This document shows, one piece after another, positions 8,627-18,321 of a stretch of DNA of 64,000 bases. The notes below the pieces were generated by a model. The model saw only the letters and a program-made list of their open reading frames with translations, was not told where the DNA came from and made no database searches. Position numbers and translations under genes: made by a program. Within the stretch, counting starts at the first letter, position 1. Every line of letters starts with the position of its first letter. Source of the stretch: an uncultured Clostridia bacterium (GTDB lineage: Bacteria > Bacillota > Clostridia > Lachnospirales > Anaerotignaceae); assembly GCA_944379995.1 (NCBI GenBank), contig CALWGF010000003.1:124001-188000 (forward strand), read 5' to 3'.

Positions 8627-10102
8627 TTAATTAGTTGGTGTAGTAGCTGTTTCTGTTGTTGTAGTACTTGCTGGAACTTCTGCTTTTTTAGTTCCAACAG
8701 TAACCTCATCAGCTGTTGCTCTATATGTTGAATTATTAAAAAGTTCTCTGCTTACTTGTACTCCATTTTCATAAACAACTTTATATGTACTTACTTTATG
8801 ACCAACTTTTCCGGTATATGTTACAACTCTTTCTCCTTCTGGAAGATTAGGGTCTTCTGTTATCTTTTCTGCCGGTTTTGGAACGCTTCCTAAATATTCT
8901 GTTTCATATTTTACAGTATGACCACTATCGTGTATTTCATAACCATAAACATTTGTTATTATTTTATTTGAAGTAATATAGGCTTCAAGATATACAGGAT
9001 AATTTGTTGAATTTTTAAATTTAAGGTCTTTGTAATCACCTGCAATAGCTGCGTCCATACCCATAGGCACATAAGCAACAGTAAGTGAATGATTTGACCT
9101 TTCAACAATTTGAAGTTCTGCATTTATAACTGCATTATAAAGAGTTGTTGTAACCTGACAAACTCCTCCACCTACACCCTGTTCAACTTTACCATTTACA
9201 TATACACCAGCATCTTTATAACCATTTGCATATGTCTGTGGACCTAATGTTGCGTTCATTGAAAAAGTTTCTCCAGGAGCAAGCATTGTTCCATTAACAC
9301 TTGCACAGGCAAGTCTTAAATTCTCATTTCTACCTTCAGAGCCAGGACCATTTGTAAATGATGTTGAATAACTTCCTATAAGTGTAGTTGCTTGCATATT
9401 TTGCTCTTTTGTTATTGTAGGAAGTAATTCTTTTGTTTCTGCTATAACTTCCCCAGCCTGTCTTGTTTCAAGCTGTGCTTTTACTTTCTCTGCTGTTTTT
9501 TCAATATCAAGTTCATAACCTGGTTGTTCATCAGTAGCAGAGAAAACTCCATTTGTTCTTGTAAGTACTGAATTTTTTGCAGGAACATCAAATTCAGGTT
9601 TCATCTCTGTTAAAACAGTTGTTACAAGGTTTTCATCATAAGAATATTCTGGTTCAATATCAAAACCATTTTCAGCAAAACTTAAAACTTCATTATATCT
9701 ATCTTTAAGTTCGCCACTTCTGCCACATTCAAAAGCTTTTTTCGCACTAGCTTCAATATCATACTTAGCACCAAAATTTACAAATGTATATTGATATCTT
9801 CTATCAACATCAGTTATATCAAGTTTTTGAGTTTCCAAAGGTTGCTCAAGTTGTGCCCTTAATATTTCAACTGCTTCTGCTTCAGTTTTTCCTGAAAGGT
9901 CAATACCTGATACACTTATACCATTATATATAGTGTCTATTTCCACAGTGCTTAGCATCTCTGCATATTTCTTTTTATACATATAATTACCTGTGGCAAC
10001 TCCAAGGACTATAACAGCAATCACAGCTAATATTATATATTTAATATTACTTTTTATATTTAATTGCTTTTTTTCTTTTTGTTTTTGGACTCTCCTACCC
10101 AT
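8627..10102 (-). CDS. VanW-family membrane-anchored wall protein with G5 domain
   Basis: A 491-residue extracytoplasmic protein. It has a basic N-terminus and one membrane segment at about 21-42, then a YoaR-type putative peptidoglycan-binding region (about 75-225), a VanW domain (about 250-375; FSMNATLGPQTYANGYKDAGVYV and GVGGGVCQVTTTLYNA), and a G5-type adhesion domain near 400-470. A Thr-rich tail ends the protein. The VanW domain was first noted in vancomycin-resistance clusters but is common in Clostridia without resistance; its chemistry is unproven. AAGGAGG precedes the start. The gene stands alone between terminators. Confidence 0.85.
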   Translation of the reverse strand: MGRRVQKQKEKKQLNIKSNIKYIILAVIAVIVLGVATGNYMYKKKYAEMLSTVEIDTIYNGISVSGIDLSGKTEAEAVEILRAQLEQPLETQKLDITDVDRRYQYTFVNFGAKYDIEASAKKAFECGRSGELKDRYNEVLSFAENGFDIEPEYSYDENLVTTVLTEMKPEFDVPAKNSVLTRTNGVFSATDEQPGYELDIEKTAEKVKAQLETRQAGEVIAETKELLPTITKEQNMQATTLIGSYSTSFTNGPGSEGRNENLRLACASVNGTMLAPGETFSMNATLGPQTYANGYKDAGVYVNGKVEQGVGGGVCQVTTTLYNAVINAELQIVERSNHSLTVAYVPMGMDAAIAGDYKDLKFKNSTNYPVYLEAYITSNKIITNVYGYEIHDSGHTVKYETEYLGSVPKPAEKITEDPNLPEGERVVTYTGKVGHKVSTYKVVYENGVQVSRELFNNSTYRATADEVTVGTKKAEVPASTTTTETATTPTN

Positions 10103-10206
10103 ATTATAAATGCCTCCTTAAAACATATAAATAGAGTATACCTAAATTTATAGAAATTTACAATAAATCCAGTATTATTTATAATTAAATTTATGTTACA
10201 AAATTA

Positions 10207-10243
10207 ATAAAAGCCCGAAACATCTATATTTTCGGACTTTTAT
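10207..10243 (-). terminator. Terminator of the VWA/ABC operon
   Basis: AAAAGCCCGAAA (10209-10220) pairs with TTTCGGACTTTT (10230-10241) just past the last gene of the leftward operon. Confidence 0.85.
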
Positions 10244-10250
10244 ATTATAA

Positions 10251-12980
10251 TTATTTTTTTCTGTTTTTCTTAATTTTTACAAGTTTTGAAGTTGTTTCAT
10301 TTTTAATTTCAACTTCTTTATTTTCTTTTTTATCATTCTTTTGTTTCTTAACATTAATATTTTCAACAGGCTTAAATTCTTTTTTAATATTTTTAATATT
10401 TTTGGTATTATAAATATAACATACAACTTTTTCAAGTTTATCAGAAACAAAATTAAATCGTCTTATAAATATATCAAACATAAAAAGTATAAGCCCTATT
10501 ATAATAAGTATATTATCAATTTTAACAGAACTATATACTTGATTTATATTATTAGAATATACTTCCGAAGGTGATGTTATTATTTTACCACCTGTAATTT
10601 CTGTTATTTTTTTAATTAAATTATCTCCATTTCTATTTTTAGTCATATCATATTCAACAGGATAATGTATATTAAATGCCGTGTTAATATTTTCTTCACT
10701 ACCATCTTTATACTTAACTGTCAAATTCATTATATATGAGCCTTCTTTTGTTTCTTGAAATTCACCTTCAAATTCACCGGCAGCAACTGCACCTAAATTT
10801 ATATCATATTCATTATTATCATATGATATTATTTTACCACTTATACTTTCTATCGATTTATTACTTGAAGATTTAAGAGTGATAATGCTTTTATTATCTT
10901 TTATTTTTGCTGTAGCATTAAACTCATCAGAAATTTGTTTTTTCATAATCCAAGATACAGTATTTCTTAATATATCTGTACCATTTTCATCAGAAAGCCA
11001 CTTTGATGTCCATTTACCATTTATATCACTTGTCCATACAGCAGTTCTTCCTATACCATATTGCCAAGTAGCAAGAAGTGGTTCTTGTTTATCAGTAGAA
11101 AGTACCATATCTGCACCCTGTTTTATTGTACTACTTATATATCCATCAATTTGAGGTACTTCTGAAATATCAGAAATTATTTCAGAATATGCACTTGCAG
11201 AAGGATAAAAACTTCTATTATTTATATAATCTTTACCAGCAAGAAATGTTTCATTAGCAAATATTTTAGGTAAATCAGTAAATTCATTTGTAAAATAATA
11301 TCTACCATCACTTTTTTCGGCAAGATTTTTTAAAAGACTTGTATCTGCTCCACTACCAACAGCAACTGTGGAAAGAGTTATACCCTCTGCTTTCATATTA
11401 TTTATTAAATAATCATAACCTTGTTTTTCTGCCTGTCCATCTGTAAGAAGTACTATATGTTTTATTTTAGCATTTGTATCTTTAAGTTTATTATATGCTT
11501 CATCAAGAGCCGGAAGTATACTTGTACCTCCTGCCGGTTGCATTTTAGAAACCTCATTTTTTATATTTATTGAGTTTTCACCTATTACAGAAGGTTCCCA
11601 CACCCAACTTGTAGTATCATCAAAACTTAAAATACCTAATGTATCTTCTGGACGCAATGTATCAATACTTCTTATAACAGCTTCTTTTGCCATTTCAAGC
11701 CTTGAAATACCATAATTTGAATCGCTCATACTTCCTGAATGGTCTATTACAAAAACCATTCCCAAATCCGGATTTTGTCCTTCTGTTTTTAATTGCATAT
11801 TTACAGGCAACATACTTTCAAGTGTTGAGCCAAAATATCCTCCAAGAGCAAGAGAGTTTTCTCCAGATGTTACAAGAAGTCCACCGCCTATATTTTTAAC
11901 ATATGTATCAAGAGATTGTAAAAACTCGTCAGAAAGTTTATCAATGTTAACATCTGAAATTACAACAGCATCATATTTTTCAAGCTGTTCAATAGTACTT
12001 GGTGCAGCCTCTGCCTCTGTTTCAACAACATTAAGTTTTGAGGCTTCAAGTATTTTTTTAATCTCTCTACCACTATCACCACTATCAATAACAAGTACAG
12101 CTGGAACATCTTCAATATAGCAGTTTTCATATATCTGATTATTTTCACTATATGTATCTATTGCAGGCTCAATAACAGCTCTATATATTACAGAACCACC
12201 TTTTTCTGATATATCATTTACAACTATTTTATTATTTCCATTACTTACATTTATATTTTCGTTATATACAAGTATATTATCTTTATAAAGTCTTAAAACA
12301 GCTGTTGTATCAACTGTACTATCAATTTCAACACCTACTTTATAACTTACATTTTTATTTATATACTTATCAATATTTAATGCTGTAATTTGAACTTCAT
12401 CATCAATATTTTTTTCAGGTATATAACTATCAACAACTATATTTTTTGACTTAAGAACCATAGCTTCTTTTACAGCATCACCTATGTTTTCACTTCCGTC
12501 ACTAATAAGAACAATTCTTTTTGCTGTATCTTCTTCAAAAATATTTGATGCCATATTTAATGCTTCTTGAATATTAGTTGAATCATCTGAAACATATCCT
12601 TTAAAATTCAAATCAAATCTATTTTCATCTGGCTTTTTTTCAACAACTGCATTACCACCAAATATAACAGTACCATCAAGCATATTTTCAGTAGCATATT
12701 TTTTTGACTCTTCAAAAAAACTTTTTGTATTTTCAACTGATTTTTGACTACTCGCAGAAACATCTGTACAAAATACAGTTGTTATACTGTCTGTAACTTT
12801 TGATACTCTTATACCGGATAATGCCAATATCATAATAATACAAACTATACTTCTTATTGTAATAAAAATATTTCTTTTTATTTTACTATATGATTTTATA
12901 TTTCTTCCAAAAAATATTATTACAAAAATAGCAATAGGTATTAATATAAGCATAATAGTATTATCAAAACTAATTTTCAC
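10251..12980 (-). CDS. Large membrane protein with VWA domain
   Basis: A 909-residue membrane protein, last gene of a seven-gene leftward operon. Two membrane segments lie near the N-terminus (about 7-25 and 38-58). A first VWA-like region follows with DVSAS, then a region with a glutamine-amidotransferase-like GGGLLVTSG segment, then a clear VWA domain beginning MVFVIDHSGSMSD whose MIDAS metal site DxSxS is intact. A final membrane segment lies near 820-840, with a Lys-rich tail. The GTG start overlaps the upstream BatA-type gene by 11 bp and follows GGGTGA. Related proteins occur beside MoxR ATPases; none is seen here. Function unknown, probably a surface assembly or stress complex. Confidence 0.75.
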   Translation of the reverse strand: MKISFDNTIMLILIPIAIFVIIFFGRNIKSYSKIKRNIFITIRSIVCIIMILALSGIRVSKVTDSITTVFCTDVSASSQKSVENTKSFFEESKKYATENMLDGTVIFGGNAVVEKKPDENRFDLNFKGYVSDDSTNIQEALNMASNIFEEDTAKRIVLISDGSENIGDAVKEAMVLKSKNIVVDSYIPEKNIDDEVQITALNIDKYINKNVSYKVGVEIDSTVDTTAVLRLYKDNILVYNENINVSNGNNKIVVNDISEKGGSVIYRAVIEPAIDTYSENNQIYENCYIEDVPAVLVIDSGDSGREIKKILEASKLNVVETEAEAAPSTIEQLEKYDAVVISDVNIDKLSDEFLQSLDTYVKNIGGGLLVTSGENSLALGGYFGSTLESMLPVNMQLKTEGQNPDLGMVFVIDHSGSMSDSNYGISRLEMAKEAVIRSIDTLRPEDTLGILSFDDTTSWVWEPSVIGENSINIKNEVSKMQPAGGTSILPALDEAYNKLKDTNAKIKHIVLLTDGQAEKQGYDYLINNMKAEGITLSTVAVGSGADTSLLKNLAEKSDGRYYFTNEFTDLPKIFANETFLAGKDYINNRSFYPSASAYSEIISDISEVPQIDGYISSTIKQGADMVLSTDKQEPLLATWQYGIGRTAVWTSDINGKWTSKWLSDENGTDILRNTVSWIMKKQISDEFNATAKIKDNKSIITLKSSSNKSIESISGKIISYDNNEYDINLGAVAAGEFEGEFQETKEGSYIMNLTVKYKDGSEENINTAFNIHYPVEYDMTKNRNGDNLIKKITEITGGKIITSPSEVYSNNINQVYSSVKIDNILIIIGLILFMFDIFIRRFNFVSDKLEKVVCYIYNTKNIKNIKKEFKPVENINVKKQKNDKKENKEVEIKNETTSKLVKIKKNRKK

Positions 12981-14754
12981 GACAGTTCACCCACCATTCT
13001 GCAAGTAACGCAATAATAACAAGAATAATGAATATTCCTGCCAAACTTTTATCTGTTGAAGAAACTTTTTTTACTGTTGTTTCTTCTGAATTATTTATAT
13101 TTTCACTATTTACAAAATCTCTAATTGTATTTACAGAAAATGTACTTTCACTTGTAATTCCACTTTCATTTGTTTCGCTAAGTTTATAAATACCATTTTC
13201 ATTTGTATCAGTAAACACTTCTACTGGAAATGGTGGTGCTATTGTTATTTTTTCACCTGAAGGTTTTGTAACGAAAGCTTCTTTACTGTCTGGTAAAAGA
13301 TTGAAATTAACAGTATCTCCTGTAAAAATATTTGAAATATCTGTATTTTTATCAGGGAAAAGATATTTTGTACAATTATACATAATAATAGGAAATTCCA
13401 TTTTTAAAGGCAAATCAGAATTATATATATCAAAACAAAAAACTATATTTTTCTGACCATTATTTTCACCATAAAAAGCAATAGGAATATTTTCACTTTG
13501 TAAAAATACATTTCCCCAATTTGGAATTTCAATATTTTTTGATTTTGAAACAGCAAAATCAATGCTATTTATATTTTCTGTTATTTCACACTCTATTTCT
13601 GATGCATTTTCTTTAAATTCAGTTTCATTTAGAACTTTAAACATATTATTATCATTTGGTGGTGAAAATACCATTATATGACCGTCAGTAGGTAATTTTT
13701 CTGGTAATACACCATCATATATATAGAGAGAATACCCTTCTGCTGTATTTATAAATTCTTTATCTCCCTTATATAATTCAACATCAGGTATTACAGAAAA
13801 TACTTTTTCAATAAATATATTATTATCTGAAAAAACAATAGCTTTTTTTGATGTATTTTCATTTATTGTATAATAATATTCATCATCATAAATATAATTA
13901 TCATTAGGGCTTAAAGTGGCTTTTAATGAAGATATATTATCTGTATTTATATCAAAATAAATATCTTCTGTTTCACCACCACCAATTTCTATTTCTTTAA
14001 CATCAATAATATTATTATCATTATAAAGTGTTAAATTTCTTTTTGATAAAGCATTACCATTGTTTTGAACTTTAACAAGAACACTACCATTATTTTCAGA
14101 AAGAAGTGTTATACCTGTATTCTCATCAGAGCTTTTTACAGAAATGACCTGCATATCTGTAATATCTCCTATATCAACACCCATATCTGTAAACATATAA
14201 ACATTACCATCATTACTTGATTTAATTGTCTTTATAATTTCAAGTGTTGATTGTATATCACAACTTTCTAATGATGGATTTAATTTTTCTATTATACTTA
14301 TTGTATTTTCACGACCTTGTGTATGTTCTGTTAAAGCATAGGGATTATTATTTGCTGAAATTACTGTAAAATATGTATCTGGTGATGCATTATTTATAAT
14401 TTTTTCAGCTTCTTTTTTAGCAAACTCAAATCTTGTAGGTTGTGTATCCAAAGAAGCCATACTTGCCGATGTATCCATTACAATAATATAATGTGCAGCA
14501 TCTTTTCCACCTTTTATATATGGTTTAGCTAATACAAGAGCAATAATAATTACAGCAAGTATTTGTATAATCATAAGTATGTTTTTTCTTAACTTTTGCC
14601 AAGGCTTTTTGGCATTTGCACTAGCCATAGCTTTTTCCCATAAAAAAGAGGAGGGAACTTTGACCTCTTTATATTTTTCTTTAAGAATGTACATAACTAT
14701 AATTAAAGGTATTCCTAAAAGAGCCAAAAAGCCCAAAGGATTAAAAAAGCTCAT
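12970..14754 (-). CDS. BatA-type VWA membrane protein
   Basis: A 594-residue protein with the aerotolerance-operon BatA N-terminal domain (MSFFNPLGFLALLGIPLIIV, then a second membrane segment at about 56-77), a VWA domain starting IIVMDTSASM with an intact DxSxS metal site, a long extracytoplasmic beta-rich region, and a C-terminal membrane segment (about 570-588). GAGGAGT precedes the ATG. It overlaps the next VWA gene by 11 bp. In better-studied operons such proteins act with a MoxR ATPase, which is missing from this operon. A role in a cell-envelope complex is inferred from context. Confidence 0.8.
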   Translation of the reverse strand: MSFFNPLGFLALLGIPLIIVMYILKEKYKEVKVPSSFLWEKAMASANAKKPWQKLRKNILMIIQILAVIIIALVLAKPYIKGGKDAAHYIIVMDTSASMASLDTQPTRFEFAKKEAEKIINNASPDTYFTVISANNNPYALTEHTQGRENTISIIEKLNPSLESCDIQSTLEIIKTIKSSNDGNVYMFTDMGVDIGDITDMQVISVKSSDENTGITLLSENNGSVLVKVQNNGNALSKRNLTLYNDNNIIDVKEIEIGGGETEDIYFDINTDNISSLKATLSPNDNYIYDDEYYYTINENTSKKAIVFSDNNIFIEKVFSVIPDVELYKGDKEFINTAEGYSLYIYDGVLPEKLPTDGHIMVFSPPNDNNMFKVLNETEFKENASEIECEITENINSIDFAVSKSKNIEIPNWGNVFLQSENIPIAFYGENNGQKNIVFCFDIYNSDLPLKMEFPIIMYNCTKYLFPDKNTDISNIFTGDTVNFNLLPDSKEAFVTKPSGEKITIAPPFPVEVFTDTNENGIYKLSETNESGITSESTFSVNTIRDFVNSENINNSEETTVKKVSSTDKSLAGIFIILVIIALLAEWWVNCREN

Positions 14755-14774
14755 ATTTCACTCCTCATTTCATA

Positions 14775-15032
14775 TTATAAATTTTTATGCAAAAATTTTA
14801 CATATATATTAAAAGAATATTTAAACATATTATATACTAAAACAATACCCATTATAATTGTTATTATACTATATATCATAGGAAACAAAGATATAAGCTG
14901 TGGTGTTTTTATAAAAGTAGTTATTATAAATATTATTGATTTTAAAATAACAAGGCTTAAAAAACAACTTATTATAAAAATCAATCCACCTTTTAGTATA
15001 TTAACTAAATATAAACTTTTATTTTCACTCAT
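14775..15032 (-). CDS. Small membrane protein of unknown function
   Basis: An 85-residue protein with two predicted membrane segments (about 12-34 and 42-66) and short polar ends. TAGGAG precedes the ATG. It lies 11 bp after the coiled-coil gene and 20 bp before the BatA-type gene, so it is a member of this operon. I do not recognise a family. It may be a small subunit of the membrane complex made by its neighbours. Confidence 0.7.
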   Translation of the reverse strand: MSENKSLYLVNILKGGLIFIISCFLSLVILKSIIFIITTFIKTPQLISLFPMIYSIITIIMGIVLVYNMFKYSFNIYVKFLHKNL

Positions 15033-15043
15033 TCTATATTCTC

Positions 15044-16525
15044 CTATTCTTCAAGACTTGAAAAATATTCTGTTACCATATCCCTCATACCATAAGGAAT
15101 ATTATTTTTTTCCATACTTTCCAAGGCTTCTTGTCTATACTCATTATAAACCTCAGTATATGGTACACTTTGACCACCAGAGCCAATTGTACTTTCATTA
15201 GAAAGGTTTATATTTCCATTCTCATTCTGAACACCATTAGTTTTTATATCTTCACTGCCTTTATTAATAGCATCTCTTGTATATATTTCTTTATGGTCAC
15301 CTGCTCCAAAGCCTCTGCCATTTCCTCCAGATGCACCATTTCCATTTCCTCCATTACCATTTTGGTTTCCTGAACCTTTATTATTACCACTACCTTCTTC
15401 AGAACCATTTCCAGAACTTTCACTTAACTGATTTTCATTTTCCGAATTTTGAATATCAGATTTACCATTACTTATTTGATTATTCATATTTTTAATCATA
15501 TTTCTTATTTCTTTACCCTCTTGAGAATACTGTGAAAGTGTTGAAACAATATTTTTAATATCACTTTCAGATAAATTACTAATATTATTTGCCATATTAT
15601 TTACAACATTTTTCATATCTTCAGAAGCCATTTGTTCAATAAGTTTTTGAAGCTCTGCTGATAATTCTTTAATACTTTCATTATCCATACTTTGAATATT
15701 CTGTTTAAATTCATTAAATGCATTTTGAATATTCTCATTATTTCCATTTTTTAATGCTTCAGCCAGATTTTTGCCAGCTTCATTTTTTGAAAGTTCATCT
15801 GCAAGTTTTGATATATCTTTATTTAAACTATCTTTTTCAAGTTTTTTTAATTCTTGTTCTGTTTTTTCAAGAGCTTTTTTAGCATCTTCTTTTGTAACGG
15901 ATTTTTTAAGTTGTTCATTTAACTCTTTTATTTCAGATTTAACATTTTTAAGTTGTTCTTTATTTATATTATTATTTTTTTCTGCTTCTTTTTCTATTTT
16001 TTTAATTTCTTCAAGTTCTTTTTGTATATATATTTCAAAGTTTTCTTTGCCATAAGGCTTTATAAAACCAACTGAAACTATTGCAATAACAAGAACAGAA
16101 AAAACAATAATCATTTTTTTAGGTAATGTAACTTTATATTGTTTTGTTATATTAGTATTCTTAACACTCAAAAAAGCATCTTCAACAGCTAATTTTTCAA
16201 TTTTATTAATATCATCATTTTTAGATAATATTTCATAAGCTGTTATAAATCTTTCATTATATCCTAAAGCATCACATTTTTTTGCAGTTTTACAATAATC
16301 GATTTTATCTTTAAATATAACTATAAAAATAGGTGCTATAAAAGAAATAATAAAAAGTATTATATAAATAACGTTTTGGTAATTAAATTGTTTGAATTTA
16401 GAAAATATTTCAACTGCAATAGAAATACCAAGACATATACTAGCTGTAATAAAAAATCTTTTTATATATGCTTCTAATATTATTTTTATTTTTAATGGTT
16501 TTAGTATATTTTTTAACTCTTTCAA
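15044..16525 (-). CDS. Membrane protein with long coiled coil and Gly/Asn-rich region
   Basis: A 493-residue protein. Membrane segments lie at about 25-40 and 50-70, with a third near 140-158. A very Lys/Glu/Asn-rich coiled-coil region follows (about 165-345), then a low-complexity Gly/Asn/Ser stretch near 355-410 and a short ordered C-terminus. The layout is like the DUF4175-type proteins found with VWA operons, but I cannot confirm the family. The TTG start follows AAAGGGGGTG. It sits between the ABC permease and a small membrane protein in the same operon. Confidence 0.7.
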   Translation of the reverse strand: MKELKNILKPLKIKIILEAYIKRFFITASICLGISIAVEIFSKFKQFNYQNVIYIILFIISFIAPIFIVIFKDKIDYCKTAKKCDALGYNERFITAYEILSKNDDINKIEKLAVEDAFLSVKNTNITKQYKVTLPKKMIIVFSVLVIAIVSVGFIKPYGKENFEIYIQKELEEIKKIEKEAEKNNNINKEQLKNVKSEIKELNEQLKKSVTKEDAKKALEKTEQELKKLEKDSLNKDISKLADELSKNEAGKNLAEALKNGNNENIQNAFNEFKQNIQSMDNESIKELSAELQKLIEQMASEDMKNVVNNMANNISNLSESDIKNIVSTLSQYSQEGKEIRNMIKNMNNQISNGKSDIQNSENENQLSESSGNGSEEGSGNNKGSGNQNGNGGNGNGASGGNGRGFGAGDHKEIYTRDAINKGSEDIKTNGVQNENGNINLSNESTIGSGGQSVPYTEVYNEYRQEALESMEKNNIPYGMRDMVTEYFSSLEE

Positions 16526-16541
16526 TTACAGCACCCCCTTT

Positions 16542-17405
16542 TTAATTATTTGTACTTTTAAGTTTTAATGATGATAATACTGTAAATATAGATGTTATTA
16601 TAATATTAATCACTATATTTATAATCAAAAAGTAATTATTTAATATTTTAGCTGCTGGTGTAAATTCTATCCAATACCCAAAAAATGAAGTTACTAAATT
16701 AGTTCCCAACTGTTTATCTATAATATTCGCAAAACCTACTCCTGGATTTACTATATTAGTTAAAAGTATAGCAACCATAGATGGATTAACATCAACAGAA
16801 CTATTACAATATGCTATATATATAAATGTGAATATTAATGTACCAAAACATAATATTCCAAGTAATATATATGTAAAAATTATAGAAGAAACTGTTTTTT
16901 TGAAAAATGTTGAGAAAAATACAGCTATTGAACCTGCCATAACTGAAACAACTACCATATATATTTCCATTATTAAAAGATTAAAAAGTGATAAACCACC
17001 AAAGAAAAATACTATGGCAAAAACAGGTAATGTAGCAATCATCATAAGTAAAAATATACCTATTGATGAGGCAAGTTTACCTATAACTATTGAAAAAGTT
17101 GTCATTTTAGTTACAAGAAGTATATCTAAAGTCTGTCTTTCCCTTTCACCACTTATACTACCAGCTGTAAGTGCAGGAACCATAATCATAGTCATAGCAA
17201 ATTGCATAAAACCTAAAACGGCATAAAGAATTGAAAGACCTCTAAGGTCAACACCCATATAACCTCCAGAAATGACACCTTTTATAAATATGATAGCTGC
17301 TCCGGAAATTATAAGTGTATATAAAGCTATTGCAAGAAACATTTTCCATGACCTTAAAGATGTTTTTGCTTCTCTTCTTATAATAGGATTAAGCATCATT
17401 TTCAT
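16542..17405 (-). CDS. ABC-2-type transporter permease
   Basis: A 287-residue integral membrane protein with about six hydrophobic segments, of the ABC-2/NatB-GldF kind. The first cytoplasmic loop carries GSISGERERQTLDILLVTKMT, typical of the coupling region in this family. It overlaps the ATPase gene by 17 bp, so the two probably form one exporter. The start may be the ATG at 17405 or the one six bases further in, which has better spacing from GGGGG. The substrate is unknown; linkage with VWA membrane proteins resembles gliding-associated (Gld-type) transporter sets. Confidence 0.85.
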   Translation of the reverse strand: MKMMLNPIIRREAKTSLRSWKMFLAIALYTLIISGAAIIFIKGVISGGYMGVDLRGLSILYAVLGFMQFAMTMIMVPALTAGSISGERERQTLDILLVTKMTTFSIVIGKLASSIGIFLLMMIATLPVFAIVFFFGGLSLFNLLIMEIYMVVVSVMAGSIAVFFSTFFKKTVSSIIFTYILLGILCFGTLIFTFIYIAYCNSSVDVNPSMVAILLTNIVNPGVGFANIIDKQLGTNLVTSFFGYWIEFTPAAKILNNYFLIINIVINIIITSIFTVLSSLKLKSTNN

Positions 17406-18321
17406 TACCCCCTGTTATCTGCATAAATATTTCTTCAAGATTTCCTTCTTTTTCTTTAAAACTTATAATAGGTATATCTTCTGTAATAATATTTTTAAGA
17501 AGGAGTGAAAGTTTTTTATCATCTCCATCAAATGCAAATTCAACATCATCTGTATTTTCAATAATTTCACTTATAAAAGGTTTTTCTGAAAGAAGTTTTA
17601 TAAGTTTTTCATTATTTTCAAAAGGTTTTACATTTATTATTCTTTTCTTTGTAAGTTGTTGCATAATATGATTTACAGTACCTTCTGCCGAAAGTTTACC
17701 TCTGTCTATAATACCAATTTCAGTACACATTTCCGCAAGCTCTGGTAATATATGAGAACTTATTATAATAGTTTTACCCATTTCTCTAAGCTGTTTTAAA
17801 ACCTCTTTCATTTCAACTCTTGCTCTTGGGTCAAGACCACTTGCAGGCTCATCAAGTATGAGAAGTTCTGGGTCATGAACAAGACTTCTGGCAAGACATA
17901 ATCTTTGTTTCATACCTCTTGAAAGAGAATCAACATAACTATCTTTTTTATCTGTAAGGTCAACTATTTCAAGAAGATTATCTATAATATCTTTTCTTTC
18001 TTTATAAGGTATATAATATGTACCAGCATAAAAATCCATATATTCTGTAACTTTGAGATTATCATAAACACCAAAAAAGTCTGGCATATATCCTATTTTT
18101 TCTCTTAAAAGTCTTGGATTTTTAACTACTTCTTCTCCATTAATCATAACAGAGCCACTTGTAGCACTTAAAAGACCTGCTATAATTTTCATTGTTGTTG
18201 TTTTTCCTGCACCATTAGGTCCTACAAATCCATATATACTTCCTTTGTTTATATGCAAATTAAGATTATCAACGGCAGTAAACTTTCCATATTTTTTCAC
18301 AAGATTTTTTATTGTAAGCAT
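17389..18321 (-). CDS. ABC transporter ATP-binding protein (GldA/NatA-like)
   Basis: A 310-residue ATPase that powers the adjacent ABC-2 permease. Walker A is GPNGAGKTTT (about 35-44), the signature is LSRGMKQRLCLARSL (about 133-147), and Walker B is LLILDEPASGLDPRA, followed by the H-loop in IIISSHIL. The last 90 residues form the extra C-terminal domain usual in NatA/GldA-type ATPases. Its start codon shares one base with the stop codon of the 842-residue membrane protein, and its 3' end overlaps the permease gene, so it is tightly coupled in the operon. Confidence 0.92.
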   Translation of the reverse strand: MLTIKNLVKKYGKFTAVDNLNLHINKGSIYGFVGPNGAGKTTTMKIIAGLLSATSGSVMINGEEVVKNPRLLREKIGYMPDFFGVYDNLKVTEYMDFYAGTYYIPYKERKDIIDNLLEIVDLTDKKDSYVDSLSRGMKQRLCLARSLVHDPELLILDEPASGLDPRARVEMKEVLKQLREMGKTIIISSHILPELAEMCTEIGIIDRGKLSAEGTVNHIMQQLTKKRIINVKPFENNEKLIKLLSEKPFISEIIENTDDVEFAFDGDDKKLSLLLKNIITEDIPIISFKEKEGNLEEIFMQITGGNENDA